Part shown: piece by piece, positions 20,866 through 33,600 of the stretch
Layout: every line of letters begins with the position of its first letter
How positions within the stretch are numbered: position 1 is the first letter of the stretch
Assembly (NCBI RefSeq): GCF_048569485.1
Contig: NC_134353.1
Location: 528,519,008 to 528,583,007 of the forward strand
Direction of reading: 5' to 3'
From: Anomaloglossus baeobatrachus
Taxonomy: Eukaryota > Chordata > Amphibia > Anura > Aromobatidae
Length of the DNA stretch: 64,000 nt
Program-made: the position numbers and the translations under genes
Notes under the pieces: generated by a model
The model's input: the letters and a program-made list of their open reading frames with translations, nothing else
Databases searched by the model: none
What the model was told of the DNA's origin: nothing

Positions 20866-21658
20866 TGGAAGTGTCAACCGCTGTCCGGGCCGCAGCAATG
20901 TCCCTCACATGCTACCTCACGCGTCTGCGCAGTTCTCTACTAGTAAGGCCCACATATATCATGTGGCACCCGCACGTGGCATAATAAACCACATTGCTGG
21001 TGCCACACGATACATAGTGGCGTACATCAAAACTGCGCAGACCGTCAGCAGAGGTGAAGGAGGAAATGCAAAGGACATTGCTGCAGGCCAGACAGTGGCC
21101 ACAAGGGAAACAACCCTTAAGGGGAGTACCAAGGTCCAGAAAGGTAGTAGGTCGGTTTGGAACATAATGCCTGCGTACAAGCATGTCACGTAAATTCCGT
21201 GACCTGCGGGGCGTCATCAGGGGGCTTTTGGGTAGAAGGTCACATAAGGTAGAGTCAGAGAGGAGAACATTCCAGTGCCTGCTCAAGATAGAACGCATAT
21301 TGCACCACTCATGGTTGTAAGTAGAAATAAAATGGATTTGGCCAGGAACTGAGGAACTCTACCGGATTTAGCCCCACCACTGTACAATAAAGTTGATCGA
21401 GGGGTATGCTTCGCCCGTAGATAAGCCCGCTTGATGCTCCTGTTGCTGTTGCCCCGCTCCTGAAACCGAATTTTAAGATCTGCCGCCTGTTCCTCAAATA
21501 AAGGATCAGATGAGCAGATGCGTTTCATGCGTAAAAATTGACCGGTGGGGATGGCCCGAATAGTGCACTGATCATGGGACGACGAGGCATGAAGGAGGGA
21601 GTTCACCGAGGTCACCTTACGGTAGACATTAGTTTGAATCATCCTGCCCTCACTGATT
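20866..21658 (-). pseudogene. PLE linker and GIY-YIG endonuclease, N-terminal part
   Basis: The minus strand encodes the post-RT region (GRMIQTNVYRKVTSVNSLLH), a cysteine pair motif CFPCGHCLACSN, then VVYYATCGCHMIYVGLTSRE. The last is the GIY-YIG core (here VYY…YVG). The enzyme nicks target DNA for priming. The C-terminal part is on the far side of the TTAA insertion (16201-16440). The reading frame has small disabling changes besides the insertions. Confidence 0.8.
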
Positions 21659-22289
21659 TTAAAGGGGTGGTTCACCCATATTTTTTATTGTCTAGATCGA
21701 TATTATATTGAGAAACAATGTTTCTCTCAAATACCTTGTGTTGTCAATAGTGCCTGTGAGAGGCGCTATTGCAGACCACTGCTCCCCGTCCAGTGACGTA
21801 CCTGTCCAATGCTGCCTCGTCACATCCGTGCAGCCGGCTACATTCTGAGCCCATCTGCTCCCTGCTCCTCCTCCCTCCTCCCTCACAGCACGTCTCTTGC
21901 TTGCAGCGTTCTGCGAGGAGGGAGGGGGGAGCAGGAGACGCGCCGTGCTGTGCTAGGAGGGAGGGGGGAGCAGGAGATGCGCCGTGCTAGGAGAGAGGAG
22001 GGAGGGGGGAGCAGGAGACTCGCCGTGCTAGGAGTGAGGAGGAGGGGGGAACAAATGGGCTGTGACAGCAGTGAAACACCGCTTACAGCTCAGAGTCTGG
22101 AAGACTGCAGCCGGCTGCACGGATGTGACGTAGCAGCACTTGACGGGTACGTCACTGGACGGGGAACAGCGGTCTGCAATAGCGCCTCTCACAGGCACTA
22201 TTGACAACACAAGGTATTTGAGAGAAACATTGTTTCTCAATATAATATCGATCTAGACAATAAAAAATATGGGTGAACCACCCCTTTAA
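21659..22289. mobile_element. T2/Kolobok-like MITE inserted in the PLE ORF
   Basis: TTAA at 21659-21662 and 22286-22289. Termini TTAAAGGGGTGGTTCACCC are perfect inverted repeats continuing for about 150 bp (e.g. AATACCTTGTGTTGTCAATA on the left with its complement on the right). The start fits the TTAAAGGRR signature of T2 MITEs described in Xenopus. The middle has GGAGGGGGGAGCAGGAGA-type tandem units (21915-22050). Non-coding. Confidence 0.85.
21912..22052 (+). repeat. G-rich tandem units inside the T2-like MITE
   Basis: Four imperfect copies of GGAGGGGGGAGCAGGAGA with CGCCGTGCTAGGAG spacers. Such G-runs could form quadruplexes (inference). Confidence 0.7.
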
Positions 22290-24177
22290 TGTCAATATCA
22301 AGGAAATCCAAACTTTTACTGTCATACCTATGGGTTAACTTGATACCAAAAGAATTCATGCCTAGCCGTTCCATGAACTCATCGAGTTGCTCCGTCTTGC
22401 CCGTCCACAAAATAAACAAATCGTCAATGTACCGCAGCCAGCACTGCACATGGGCATCGGCCGACCCGCCCCCGTCGCACAGCAAACCCCTTTCCCAGTA
22501 ACCCAGGAAGAGGTTTGCGTACGAAGCCGCGCAGGCCGCGCCCATGGCAGTGCCACGCTGCTGCAAATAATGTACATCTTTAAATAAAAAGAAATTATGG
22601 GTAAGGACAAAACGGAGCAACTCAAGGATTAGGTCACACATCGGGGCATCCCGACCGGAGCTCAACAAAAAATGTTCAGCGGCCTTAAGGCCATCCTCGT
22701 GACAGATACAGGTGTAGAGGGACTCAACGTCTGCCGTAACGAGTAAGGTGTTATTATCCACAAAGATGCCATCTATCCTCCTGAGAACGTCCGTCGTGTC
22801 ACGGACATATGAGGGGAGTGTCTCAACCAAAGGTTTCAAATAATAGTCTATAAATTGACATATCGGTTGACACAACCCCTCAATGCCGGACACGATAGGA
22901 CGACCAGGAGGACAGAGGGCATCTTTGTGGATTTTGGGAAGTAAATAATAAGTAGGTATTTTAGGAAAGCGTACCGTGAGTCCCTCCACAACCTGTTTAC
23001 TGATGATGCCTTGGTCACAGGCCTTATCGAGGATGGCCTGAAGTTGAGCAGAAAAAGCGGAAGCGGAGCTACAGGGGAGCCTACAGTAAGTGGACTTATC
23101 ACGCAATTGGCGAAGCGCCTCTTTCTTATACATGATGGCTGGCCAGATGACGATGTTTCCCCCTTTGTCCGCAGGCTTGAATATAATGTCATCCAATTTA
23201 TCAAGGGACTCAATTGCCAATCTCTCAGCATGAGTTAAATTGTCATATCGACGTCTCCTGGATAAATGTTCAAAATCAGATATCACAAGTTTTGTGAATA
23301 TCTCAACGGCCGGGCAAACGGACAAAGGGGGAAACCTCGTAGATCTGGGCATAGCACAAGGCGGAAACTCACCTAAAGTGCTTGGCGCGGCTTCATCCAG
23401 CAGCTCCTCAAGATCCTGTATGGCCTGTTGTTCCTTCAAATACAGTGGTCCAAGAGAATGTTGTGTGCGTCTATTGTGCAATTTAGTGAGAATGACTTTC
23501 CATGCAAAAATATATAAATCCTTTACCGCTGTAAAACAATGGAAGGCGTTAGATGGTGAAAAGGAAAGTCCCCTTGACAACACATCAACTTGGGAAATGG
23601 AGAGGAGATGTTGAGACAGATTGATTACCTGAGGTGTTCTGCGCTTGTTCGCATTAGGTGGTTGTTGTTTAGACTTTAATCTGGTAATGATGCCACTGGA
23701 ATGGCCAGCCTCTGCATCAGATTTATCAGTTTCACTGGGACCAGGGAAAGTGCGTCCACTATCAGAACTCGTTGCCCTTGTCCTGGAATAAGATCGTGAT
23801 CTTGATCGGCGTCCCAAAGTATTAGAACGCCATTTGTAAACACGGTTTTGCTGAAAATCATTTTGGTCACGTGAAAATTTTTTAATTTTCACGGTTTTGA
23901 TATCCTTTTCCCAACGTAGCAAATCAGCTTCATTCTGAGCAGTGAATTTGCCCAGGGCTTCACTTGACATATTCTCCTTAATAGTAGTGAGTAATTTTTC
24001 CATCTCTGTCTCCATTTCCAAAATTGAGGCCATGTCAAGCTCACTAAGAAGATTTAAAAACCCTCTTGAGCAGGCACTGGAGAACTCCTCCCAACGTGTT
24101 CTGATGGACTCATTATCTACCTGGAATGATCGACAGACTTGTACCTGCAAGCCCCGTGGAATAAGCCCCTTTTGCAA
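22290..24177 (-). CDS. PLE reverse transcriptase (N-terminal and RT domains)
   Basis: The open frame runs from 24177 down through 22290 and then a few codons into the MITE. The first ~200 residues are a basic, Ser/Arg-rich region (RSRSRSYSRTRATSS). RT motifs then follow in order: FKPADKGGNIVIW, PTYYLLPKIHKD, GRPIVSGI, TADVESLYTCI, QQRGTAMGAACA and YIDDLFILW (residues about 582-590, catalytic DD), with LDFLDIDI close to the MITE junction. KADKGG, PKIHK and GTxMG are diagnostic of PLE RTs, which are related to telomerase. The true N-terminus lies beyond the Tc1 insertion at 24181-25772, so the frame is a fragment that could not act alone. Confidence 0.9.
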
Positions 24178-24180
24178 ATA

Positions 24181-25772
<1,592 letters not shown>

Positions 25773-25774
25773 TA

Positions 25775-26377
25775 CTTGTTGAGGAACGCCCTGTTCCACC
25801 AGGTCCTGGTACGTTTCTGAAGTAGGGACCTTTAGTTCTGCACACTCTCGGACAATGTGCCCTTTCCTCCCGTCTCCGCTGCGGTGCCGCCAACTTCGGC
25901 CAGTGCCTTGTCTAACTCAATTAACCATGATTCATCATGGGAACGAAAGTCCATGGTAAGACTTGGGTCAGCTGTGGAAACCACAGAAAAATTAATTAGT
26001 ACACAATGACCAAATTGTGAAAAGAGCACAGGAAGACCAAAACATGGCACCTGTGAAAGCACACTCAGAGCATAGAGTAAGAACTGGAGGACAAGGAATA
26101 CAGTGCAAGGATATTTTATTGTGGAGCAACTGGCACATAAGAATCAGCGGCAAATCAGGCCGGTATTGTATAAAAAATACAGATACACATATAAAAGTAG
26201 TATAAAGCACAAGTAAAGAAACTGACAGGCTGGGTCAGGAATCACAGCATAAATATAGGCACGGGCACCCTATATACAAATAGCATGATAGGATTTTGAC
26301 AATTGTTACACATGGATGAGTCATAAAACCAGCACTAATTGTTACACATAGATAAATCACTACGTAAAGTGAAAAGT
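25775..26377 (-). pseudogene. PLE N-terminal coding fragment and 5' leader
   Basis: The minus strand from about 25960 encodes MDFRSHDESWLIELDKALAE, a plausible PLE ORF start, and reaches the Tc1 insertion. The remainder to 26377 is the leader between the ORF and the pLTR. Bases 26153-26260 reappear inverted at about 27250-27362. The frame is interrupted. Confidence 0.6.
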
Positions 26378-27250
26378 GTATATACTCTAAAGTAGCAGAG
26401 AGTCTAGTAAACATTGCTTATACAGAAGTGCTGGTAAAATAGACTTTACAATAGCAGATTAACATAAAACAAACAGGATCAATGCTACATTAAAGAGATT
26501 TAACTCAAATAATAATGGGTGGATGCCAGTGAGAAGTTAAAGCGAATAAAAGGACACCAGTAAAGGGCAATAGCCCAGCCAGTTAGGTAAACATACCCAT
26601 AAAGTGCAAATACAAGCCTGAAAGAGCAGCAGAGAGGACCCCCTGGAGAGAGAGCCCCAACGTATACGTTTCACGATCGTTAGTGTAGGATCATTTCATC
26701 AGGGGGAGGTGGAATGCTATGAAGCAGCCATCTGTATTTATACATGGCGCTCGCACGCTCCAGCCACTCCAACCCCACTGTGTCAGCGCGACAGGACCAA
26801 TCGCGGCTGAGACCCAGCGCTGTCAGACGTCAACGCCCCTAAAAGGTAGCGCGCATGTGCGGGAAACGGGGACGCGTCACCCGGAAACCGCGCATGCGCG
26901 CAGACGATAGAGACGCTGACAGAGCCGGGCCAGCAAGCCATTGATGCGGCCGCGCCGACAGGGGGAGGAGGAGCGGGAGCGGGCATGATAAACAAGAGGT
27001 AGATAGATACAGACACTGTGACACAGGTGGATAAGATACATCGAATAACATAACATAACGCCAATTTTTACAATCTTGTTAAAGATGTCCCAGCCGTGGC
27101 ACGCAAAAGGAGGTAATAGAATATATAATATCTCCATGTCTATCAGTCAATGTCACAAGTATAGTTCCACAAAAGTGCCAGCAGAAAAAGCGGGTATAAA
27201 AGTGAACCTGAAAAATAAAAATATACAAAAAAGTGGAATTAAAAACAAGA
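26378..27250 (-). repeat. PLE right pLTR
   Basis: Direct repeat of the left pLTR (10064-10172 plus 15439-16200). It shows where the LTR insertion fell (single CTAC). Contains the second hammerhead-like motif at 26655-26704. Differs from the left copy by roughly 2-3 percent by eye. Confidence 0.85.
26655..26704 (-). ncRNA. Hammerhead-ribozyme-like motif in the right PLE pLTR
   Basis: Same minus-strand core as at 15609-15659: CTGATGA, stem II, GAAA, the self-complementary CGTATACG, TT, and stem I CCCC/GGGG. Both pLTRs keep every core base. Confidence 0.65.
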
Positions 27251-27362
27251 CCTATTTTTATGCTGTGATTCCTGACCCAGCCTGTCAGTTTCTTTACTTG
27301 TGCTTTATACTACTTTTATATGTGTATCTGTATTTTTTATACAATACCGGCCTGATTTGCCG
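27247..27362 (+). repeat. Inverted copy of PLE leader at the outer right end
   Basis: GCTGTGATTCCTGACCCAGC through CAATACCGGCCTGATTTGCC is the reverse complement of 26153-26243. PLEs are known for such terminal rearrangements. Confidence 0.8.
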
Positions 27363-27686
27363 CTTATTACCAAATATGTGTAACTTTTATTATTCCGATC
27401 ACTGGTCTCATGCATTGAAATAGACATGTATTGAAATACATGAACCCTTTCAGATCACACAGACAGATGGCCTGCTAGTTCCTGTCTATGGCTGGACCTA
27501 ACAATCCACCATACCTGGCATAGCAGGAGGTCATTGTTTGACTTTCGGGTGTCATGACAATCATCACCTCCCCGTGATTTTGTCACAGTGGGGCCAATGG
27601 GGGTGAGAATTGGAGTGCACTCCCCCTCATCCTTCGACATGCTGCAGTCGCTCTTGATCGCGGCATCTAGAGGGTTAATCAGAGTG
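27363..27686. other. No gene seen; repeat-like sequence
   Basis: Non-coding. The ATGTATTTCAATACAT-type words and a reversed 'taaccctctagatgccgcgat' near 27675 suggest part of a TTAACCC-type repeat. Not resolved. Confidence 0.35.
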
Positions 27687-27690
27687 CACT

Positions 27691-28875
27691 TGTGGCGCCC
27701 TGGACAAGCCAGGTCATCACAGAACAACACCAATACACCCCACATCCCAGTTAGGCACACCAAAGCCAAACACAAAATACTTGTTGCCTTCCTCCAGGGG
27801 CTGATGTTCACACCAGGGGGTGGGCCAGGAGGTTGGTCCCGTCCACCAAGGAGTTCACAGTCCTGGAGGTGGGAAAAGGAGAGGAGAGGAGTCGAGTGTT
27901 GGAGTTTGAGAGGAGAGGAGTGAAGTGGCAAGAGAGCAACTGTCTGACGGCGTCCGGGTGTGTGGCCCGGACGGTACAGCAAGGTTGGCAGACGGTGGTG
28001 ACCGTCTGCAGGAGAGGCCGATTGGAGCGAACCGAAAGGACCGTGGACGGGCGGTGGCCCGGCGGTACCGGACCGGCGAGCAAAGAGAAGCCAGCACCAT
28101 CCAGCAGGGCTTACGGACCCCGACAAGGCTAGGAGTCGCCGTCCAATTTGTCAAATCCGTTAGCGAAGGGAACCTCCTGGGTTTCCCAGAAGTCAAGTCC
28201 CGATAGAAGGCGACAGCTCAAACCGTGAAGGGAAACACAGTCACCGCCAAGGCTAAAGTTCCCAGGGCCAGAGCCTGCGGGCAAAAGGGGCTCCTTCAGC
28301 ACCCATCCAAGCTGGGGAGCGGGTTACCGGTGGGAACCCATTGGAACCGTACACACTACACAGGTGCAGGGAAAGGCAGTCACCATCAACCTACCGGGAG
28401 CAGAAACCACCGCAGCCGTCAGTGGGCCCCGTCCATCCAGCCATGTGTTTTACCAAAGACTGTGTCTTCATGATTGGCTGAGTGAGTACTACCGTGCCGT
28501 GCGGCACAGCGCTGCCCCCGCGACCCTGCACCTCGCCAGGCCCCGTAACCCGCCTGTCCTCCCATCCCCTCACCGGGCCCCGGGACAACCAACCCCCTAC
28601 CCACGGAGGGGAGAACCAACATCCAAGCTGCTCCCAGTCATCGCTCCCGGGATCCCCGTCCAGAGCAGCGGTGGTGTCACAACCTCACCACAACCGTGGG
28701 TGGTGTCACGGACATTAAATCCCCAAAACCATTCCGCTTTTCACTCACGGGCGAGGAACGCCGCTCGAGTCCCCGGGATCCGGCCCACCGCTCGAGCCAC
28801 CACCGAGCAGCAGTAGCAGCAGCAGCCGGGCCCGAGCAGTGGGAGAGCGCAGCGTCCCCTCCTGCGCCCGCGACA
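27691..28875 (+). mobile_element. Solo LTR of the TGTGGCGCC Gypsy group
   Basis: Begins TGTGGCGCCCTGGACAAGCC, ends CCCGCGACA, and is flanked by CACT at 27687-27690 and 28876-28879. No internal region is attached, so it is the product of recombination between two LTRs. The LTR start and 4-bp duplication match the elements at 10173 and 47618. It carries TGGTGTCACGGACATT at 28701-28716, the LTR-internal motif of this group. A related LTR fragment is at 58271-59095. Confidence 0.8.
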
Positions 28876-29219
28876 CACTCTCAAGAAGTCAAAACCCAGG
28901 ACAGGCCAGCACTACATTACAGAGGTTATACCAAACAGCTCCACTAACTAATTCCAAGGGGAAGACAGCACAGGAGTCTACCCACTGCATTATAATGACC
29001 TTAAAGGATTAAGGAAATACTTTCCAAATCCCTCACCAGATATTAATTTATTGTTTAAAAAACACGCTAAGATTACTGATTACTTTGGTGCTAATCCCCA
29101 CTTAATATATTCTCTCTTCAAAAAAATCCTAGAAGCGACTAGTGAGCAAGGCCGAAACATTTGTTCGGTCGCAAGACTCACAATAAAAGCACAATTTTGA
29201 TTTCAACTTCTTGAGAGTG
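28876..29219. mobile_element. Small inverted-repeat element next to the solo LTR
   Basis: CACTCTCAAGAAGT at the left is the complement of ACTTCTTGAGAGTG at 29206-29219. Near the right end, GAGCAAGGCCGAAACATTTG looks like a worn hammerhead-type GAAAC core, and AATAAAAGC is a possible poly(A) signal. It may be a PLE-derived retroposon end (inference). Non-coding. Confidence 0.45.
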
Positions 29220-29575
29220 CAGTGATTGTTTGCTGGCTGTTACTGCAGGAGCTCAGTTGTCAGCTGTGCTGAGCTCCTAGAGTGATCATGTGAGAAGTAT
29301 TGATATTCTGCACGGTCATGCTGTGATAAGTCAGTTAGATTGACTGACCTAACACAGCGGTGATCTGAGTGTGGGGACCGCTGGCATTGGACCCGCACCT
29401 CTGCCCATGTTGGTCAGCTTTCAGTGACAGCTGTTGGCATGGAACTGTCACTGTGTGTTTTCACTTTTCACACAGTGACAGTTTAAAGCCATGATGGACA
29501 TGGCACGTAATGGTGTGGGAACTGACTGCCACTCATGATATGCTATGCCCGTCATTGGTCTCTAAGGGGTAAAGT
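29220..29575. repeat. End of a TTAACCCC-type repeat
   Basis: GCCCGTCATTGGTCTCTAAG followed by GGGGTAAAGTTAA reads in reverse as TTAACTTTACCCCTTAGAG, the terminal style of the element at 43005-47310. The other end was not found. Confidence 0.4.
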
Positions 29576-29964
29576 TAATAAACGTTAGATTTCTATATCG
29601 CATCTATTAATTTCTGCTGTGTTTATAGTGGGTGAGTCAAACAAAGTGATCTGAGGTAGACAATAACTGTCCACTGGACTCGTGAGTTTTCCAAAGTTTA
29701 TTGCTCTCGCGATACTTGGTGTGAGAAACATGGGCAGTTGAACTCAAAGTCACAGTTGCTCCATGCCCACAGCCACTCACACACTCCTGTGTGAGCTGCT
29801 GCTGTGACCTGGGGTGACCTCATGAGGTCATCTCAGTTCACTACAGTGGTTCTCACACAGAATAGTGTGTGAGACTGCAGTGGCTGCTCTTCCAGCCAAT
29901 GAGGAATGTTCTTCATAAGCTGGGACAGTGAGTCTTGGAACATTGTGAATCCCCCCTTTTCCCA
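29576..29964. other. No gene seen
   Basis: Contains short inverted words (CACACTCCTGTGTG, GACCTCATGAGGTC) but no terminal repeats or coding signal that I can name. Confidence 0.4.
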
Positions 29965-30715
29965 ACATGGAAACTACAAAAACCCTCACCGTGGCCCTTG
30001 ACTACTGTAACTCTCTATTAATTAGTCTTCCCTTAACGAGACTCTCTCCTTTACAGTCCATCCTTAATGCAGCAGACAGGATCACTGCACTGGCTGCCCA
30101 TATATCACAGGATCCAATTCAAAATTGCTTGTTCTCACCCACAAAGCTCTCCATAGTGCGGCACCCCATACATCTCCATCATCATCGTTGTCTATCACCC
30201 TACCTGTTTTCTATGCTCTGTAAACGACGTTCGACTAACATCCACACTAATCCAAACCTCCCACTCCTGGATCCAAGACTTCTCCCAAGCTGCACCAATC
30301 CTGTGGAATACTCTACCCCAAGAAGCTAGGATGAATCACAACTTAGCTTCAGAAGTTTCCTAAAAACACATCTCTCTAGGGTGGACTATCACGCTCCCTA
30401 GCCAAATTAAATTCATATAGTCTCTTCACGATTTCTCAGAACATAACTCCCCGTCAAACTCCACCGGACCCAAAAGCCTCTCAGTTTTGGCTGACTGGTT
30501 CAGGCAGCCTTTATCAATCCCTCATTTCTTTGAGATGGCTGGATTGTCATTGTAAATAAGCACATGTACTCTGCCTCCCCACCTCATTGTAGACTGTAAG
30601 CTCTCACGAGCAGGGTTGTCTTTTTGGCTACAATAATTGCATTTTATAACACTGTTACTTGCTTGCATATGATTATTAAAAGACTTGAGGCTTGAAATTA
30701 CCATTTAATTCACAT
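29965..30715 (+). pseudogene. L2/CR1-like LINE, 3' end only
   Basis: The start reads TVALDYCNSLL, RLSPLQSILNAADRITAL and a following frame with LTHKALHSAAPH. This is the conserved end of L2/CR1-type reverse transcriptases (ALDYCNSLL…LQ.vQNAA.R…LTHKALH). Frames change several times. After it, GTAGACTGTAAGCTCTCACG is a typical 3' UTR word of this LINE group. The copy is 5'-truncated and dead. Confidence 0.75.
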
Positions 30716-31490
30716 CAATGAGATAAGTTTTTGAGTTTTCCTCCCTACTGTCCACCTGCCACACCAATTTGTTTGTTGAACTTATCTTAGGCACTGCACC
30801 TTTTTTTCCGGCAGGGACTTCAGGGGCAGCAGGGAAAGTCGTCGCGGAGTGGGGGCGCCATATCGCATTTTTAGGGTGCCAACCGCCGCTGTTAGGCAGT
30901 GCACTGATAGGTGCAGCTATTGAGGGCTAGCAATCTATCCTGTGCACTTTTAGTAATCACGGTGTGGTTTTAAGTGATTTAATAAAGTATTTAAGTTTTA
31001 TAGGGACAGTCTATGTGCATGTATTTTGTTATTCCCTAGTTGTTATCACATATATGAGTCTTGTTTGTATATGAACCACCTGAATTCTAAAGCATGGCAG
31101 AATATTTTTTTATTATTATTATTATTATAATTGTTGTTGGATCTCCTTATTGGATTACGACAAACCTGGATTAGAGTTTTGCAGGGAAATAAATTGGTGA
31201 ATGAGGTTGTCTTTTGTCTTTATTTCTTTAATCATGTTCTCTTTTTATCATTCAGATTTGCTTATGAGGAACGTCGCTATTGATTACTGCCGAATGAGGG
31301 CTGTTCACGGGGAAGGGGGGTGGGGTTGGTTTCAAATTAAGTATTTTTTTCTCTATTTTACACTACTAGATTAATAATAGGGGTGTCTGATAAAACATCT
31401 ACCAATTAGTAATACGAGGGCTTGATGCCAGCTGGCAATTCACAGATAGCATCAACCCCATCTAAAGTACAGCACCAGATTGGACACATC
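30716..31490. other. No gene; includes an ATT microsatellite
   Basis: A TTTTTTTATTATTATTATTA-type run lies at 31108-31130. The end (31410-31470, GCTTGATGCCAGCTGGCAAT, GCATCAACCCCATCTAAAGT) matches part of the foldback family near 17784-17830. Confidence 0.45.
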
Positions 31491-31680
31491 CAGTTGAAAC
31501 CAGAAGTTTCAAGACACAAATGCATGTTATTCTCACTATCTGACATGAAATTAGAATAAACCTTTTCCATTTTACGTCAATTAGGATTACCAAAATTATT
31601 TACCAAATGCCAGAATAATGAGACAGAATATTTAAGGCATTTTATTATTTTCTGCAAAGTCAAAAGTTTACATACACTAA

Positions 31681-32232
31681 AGGCTGCTTCACATGCAGCG
31701 ACATCGCTAACGATGTCGCTAGCGAAAGTACCCGCCCCCGTCGTTTGTGCGTCACGGGCAAATCGCTGCCCGTGGCGAACAATATCGCTTGTAAGCGTCA
31801 GACACACTTACCTTCCTAGCAACGTCGTTGTGGCCCGCGAACAACATCTTTAAGGGGGAGGTTCGTGCGGCGTCACAGCGACGTCACACAGCGGCCCGCC
31901 AATAGAAGTGGAGGGGCGGAGAGCAGCAGCAGTAACGTCATTCCCACCTCGTTGCCGGATTACGCAGGAAGGCTATTGTTTGTCGTTCCCAGGGTGTCAC
32001 ACATAGCGATATGTGCTGCCTCAGGAACGACGAACAACCTGCGTTCAGTACGAGCAACGATATATGGAAAATGAACGACGTGTCAACGATCCATGATTTG
32101 GTGAATATTTTTGATCGTTAGCGGTGATTGGTGTCACACGCAACGACGTCGCTAACGATGCCGGATGTGCGGCACAAATTCCGTGACCCCGACGACATAT
32201 CGTTAGATACGTCGTTGCGTGTAAAGCGGCCT
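31681..32232. mobile_element. MITE with TTA-type target (Harbinger-like)
   Basis: Termini AGGCTGCTTCACATGCAGCG and CGTTGCGTGTAAAGCGGCCT, flanked by TAA and TTA. The interior has many ACGATxxCG inverted words. Same family as 7143-7565. Confidence 0.75.
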
Positions 32233-32235
32233 TTA

Positions 32236-32400
32236 GAGTACTAAAAACCTTAGTTTTTGGAGACATGTCCTGTGGCCTGACAAAACTAAAATTGAACTGT
32301 TTGGCCATAATGACTATTGTTACGCTTGCAGAAAAAAGGGAGAAGCTTTGAAGCCTAAGAACGCCATCCCAAATGTGAAACACGGGGGTGGCAGCATCAT
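32236..32400 (+). pseudogene. Tc1-like transposase fragment, middle part
   Basis: Encodes words of the DDE core: RHVLWPDKTKIELFGHNDYC, then [13 protein letters not shown], in which GGGSIM is cut by the Gypsy insertion at 32400. Translation resumes after 38905. Confidence 0.75.
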
Positions 32401-33572
32401 TGTTACGGTTGCTGTGGCACTGGAGTCTATGTCCAGATTTCTTGCTACTGCACATGTGCGAGCACTGGAGACTATGTCCAGATTTCTTGCTACTGCACAT
32501 GTGCAAGCGCTGGAGACTAAGTCCTATCTTGGAGCCATTGCACATGTGCGGGTGACATCATCGCTGACACGAGGTCACATGTCTCTGACATCTATGCCGA
32601 TTGGCCGCTGGTCATGTGCTTGTGACGCTTTGCTCGGTGATAGGCCAGCGTGACGTCATTCCTGTCGTTCTGGCAGCGGATTGGCTCTGGTGTCCTCCAT
32701 CTTGGATGAGGCACAGAGTCTATATAAGACCCTGACGCACGCCGCACGGCGCTCAGTCCTCTTGGTTCATGCATGAGAGTAGACGCTCTGTGCACGTTCC
32801 TCTAGGCATCTCTCTGTCTATGCTAGGTGAGCGCTACCGGCAGGGTAGCGTTCTTATACCTTACAGCTTTGGCTGCAGTCCGTATCCTTACCTCTTAGGG
32901 GAGCGGACATAGGCAGGTGCCTGAGGCACATGGTCCGGCTGGGCCTTATGATTCTACTCGTAGGTGGACGTTGCCGCTAGGGTAACGTTCCTTATACTGC
33001 GTCTGGCAGTTGTTCGTATCCTCGCACACTAGGGGAGCGAACAGAGGTAGGAGCTTTGTGCGGCTTATGCTGCTGTCTGTCTCTTTTGCACCACTAGAAG
33101 AGCGGACCTAGGCAGGTGCCATATCTAGTGGTTCGTGTCCTCGCACACTAGTGGAGCGAACGCAGGTAGGAGCTTTGTGCTGCTTACGCTGCTGTTCGTC
33201 TCTTTTGCACCACTAGAAGAGCGGACCTAGGCAGGTGCCATATCTAGTGGTTCGTGTCCTCGCACACTAGTGGAGCGAACGCAGGTAGCTTTGTGCGGCT
33301 TACGCTGCTGTCCGTCTCCTGGCACCACTAGAGGAACGGACCTAGGTAGGTGCCATTTCACACTCACTGCCTTTGTCTCTGTGATTATTAACAGAGACCA
33401 TTCCACACACCCTCCAAGTAAGGGAGGAATTGCCTCATTTACTAATTATATTCCTCTGTGAGTTTAACAGAGGTATTGCACTCTGCCATAGTCTGCAGCA
33501 GAGTCTTTGCACGGTGGACCCTGATTGTCTGATACTCCTTTAGGTTTTATTATCAGACAGCCCCCTATAACA
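32401..33572 (+). repeat. 5' LTR of the chromodomain Gypsy element
   Basis: Begins TGTTACGGTTGCTGTGGCAC. Near its middle is CTATATAAGACCC (32719), a TATA-like box. Downstream are about three ~119-bp tandem units starting at 33012, 33131 and 33250. Confidence 0.9.
33012..33365 (+). repeat. ~119-bp tandem units inside the LTR
   Basis: Units start with GTTCGT(A/G)TCCTCGCACACTA and include CACTAGA(A/G)GA(G/A)CGGACCTA. The same array is in the other LTR (38342, 38461, 38580). Confidence 0.85.
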
Positions 33573-33600
33573 TTAGGACTGAGCCAAGGGTCTGGCAGTT

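Noticed and set aside
27455-28816. Several ORFs of 90-223 codons
   Set aside because: They sit inside the solo LTR and its flanking repeat and are not gag, pol or host genes.
29967-30329. 120-codon ORF as a host gene
   Set aside because: Its first part is the end of an L2/CR1-type reverse transcriptase and the frame is broken, so it is a LINE fragment.
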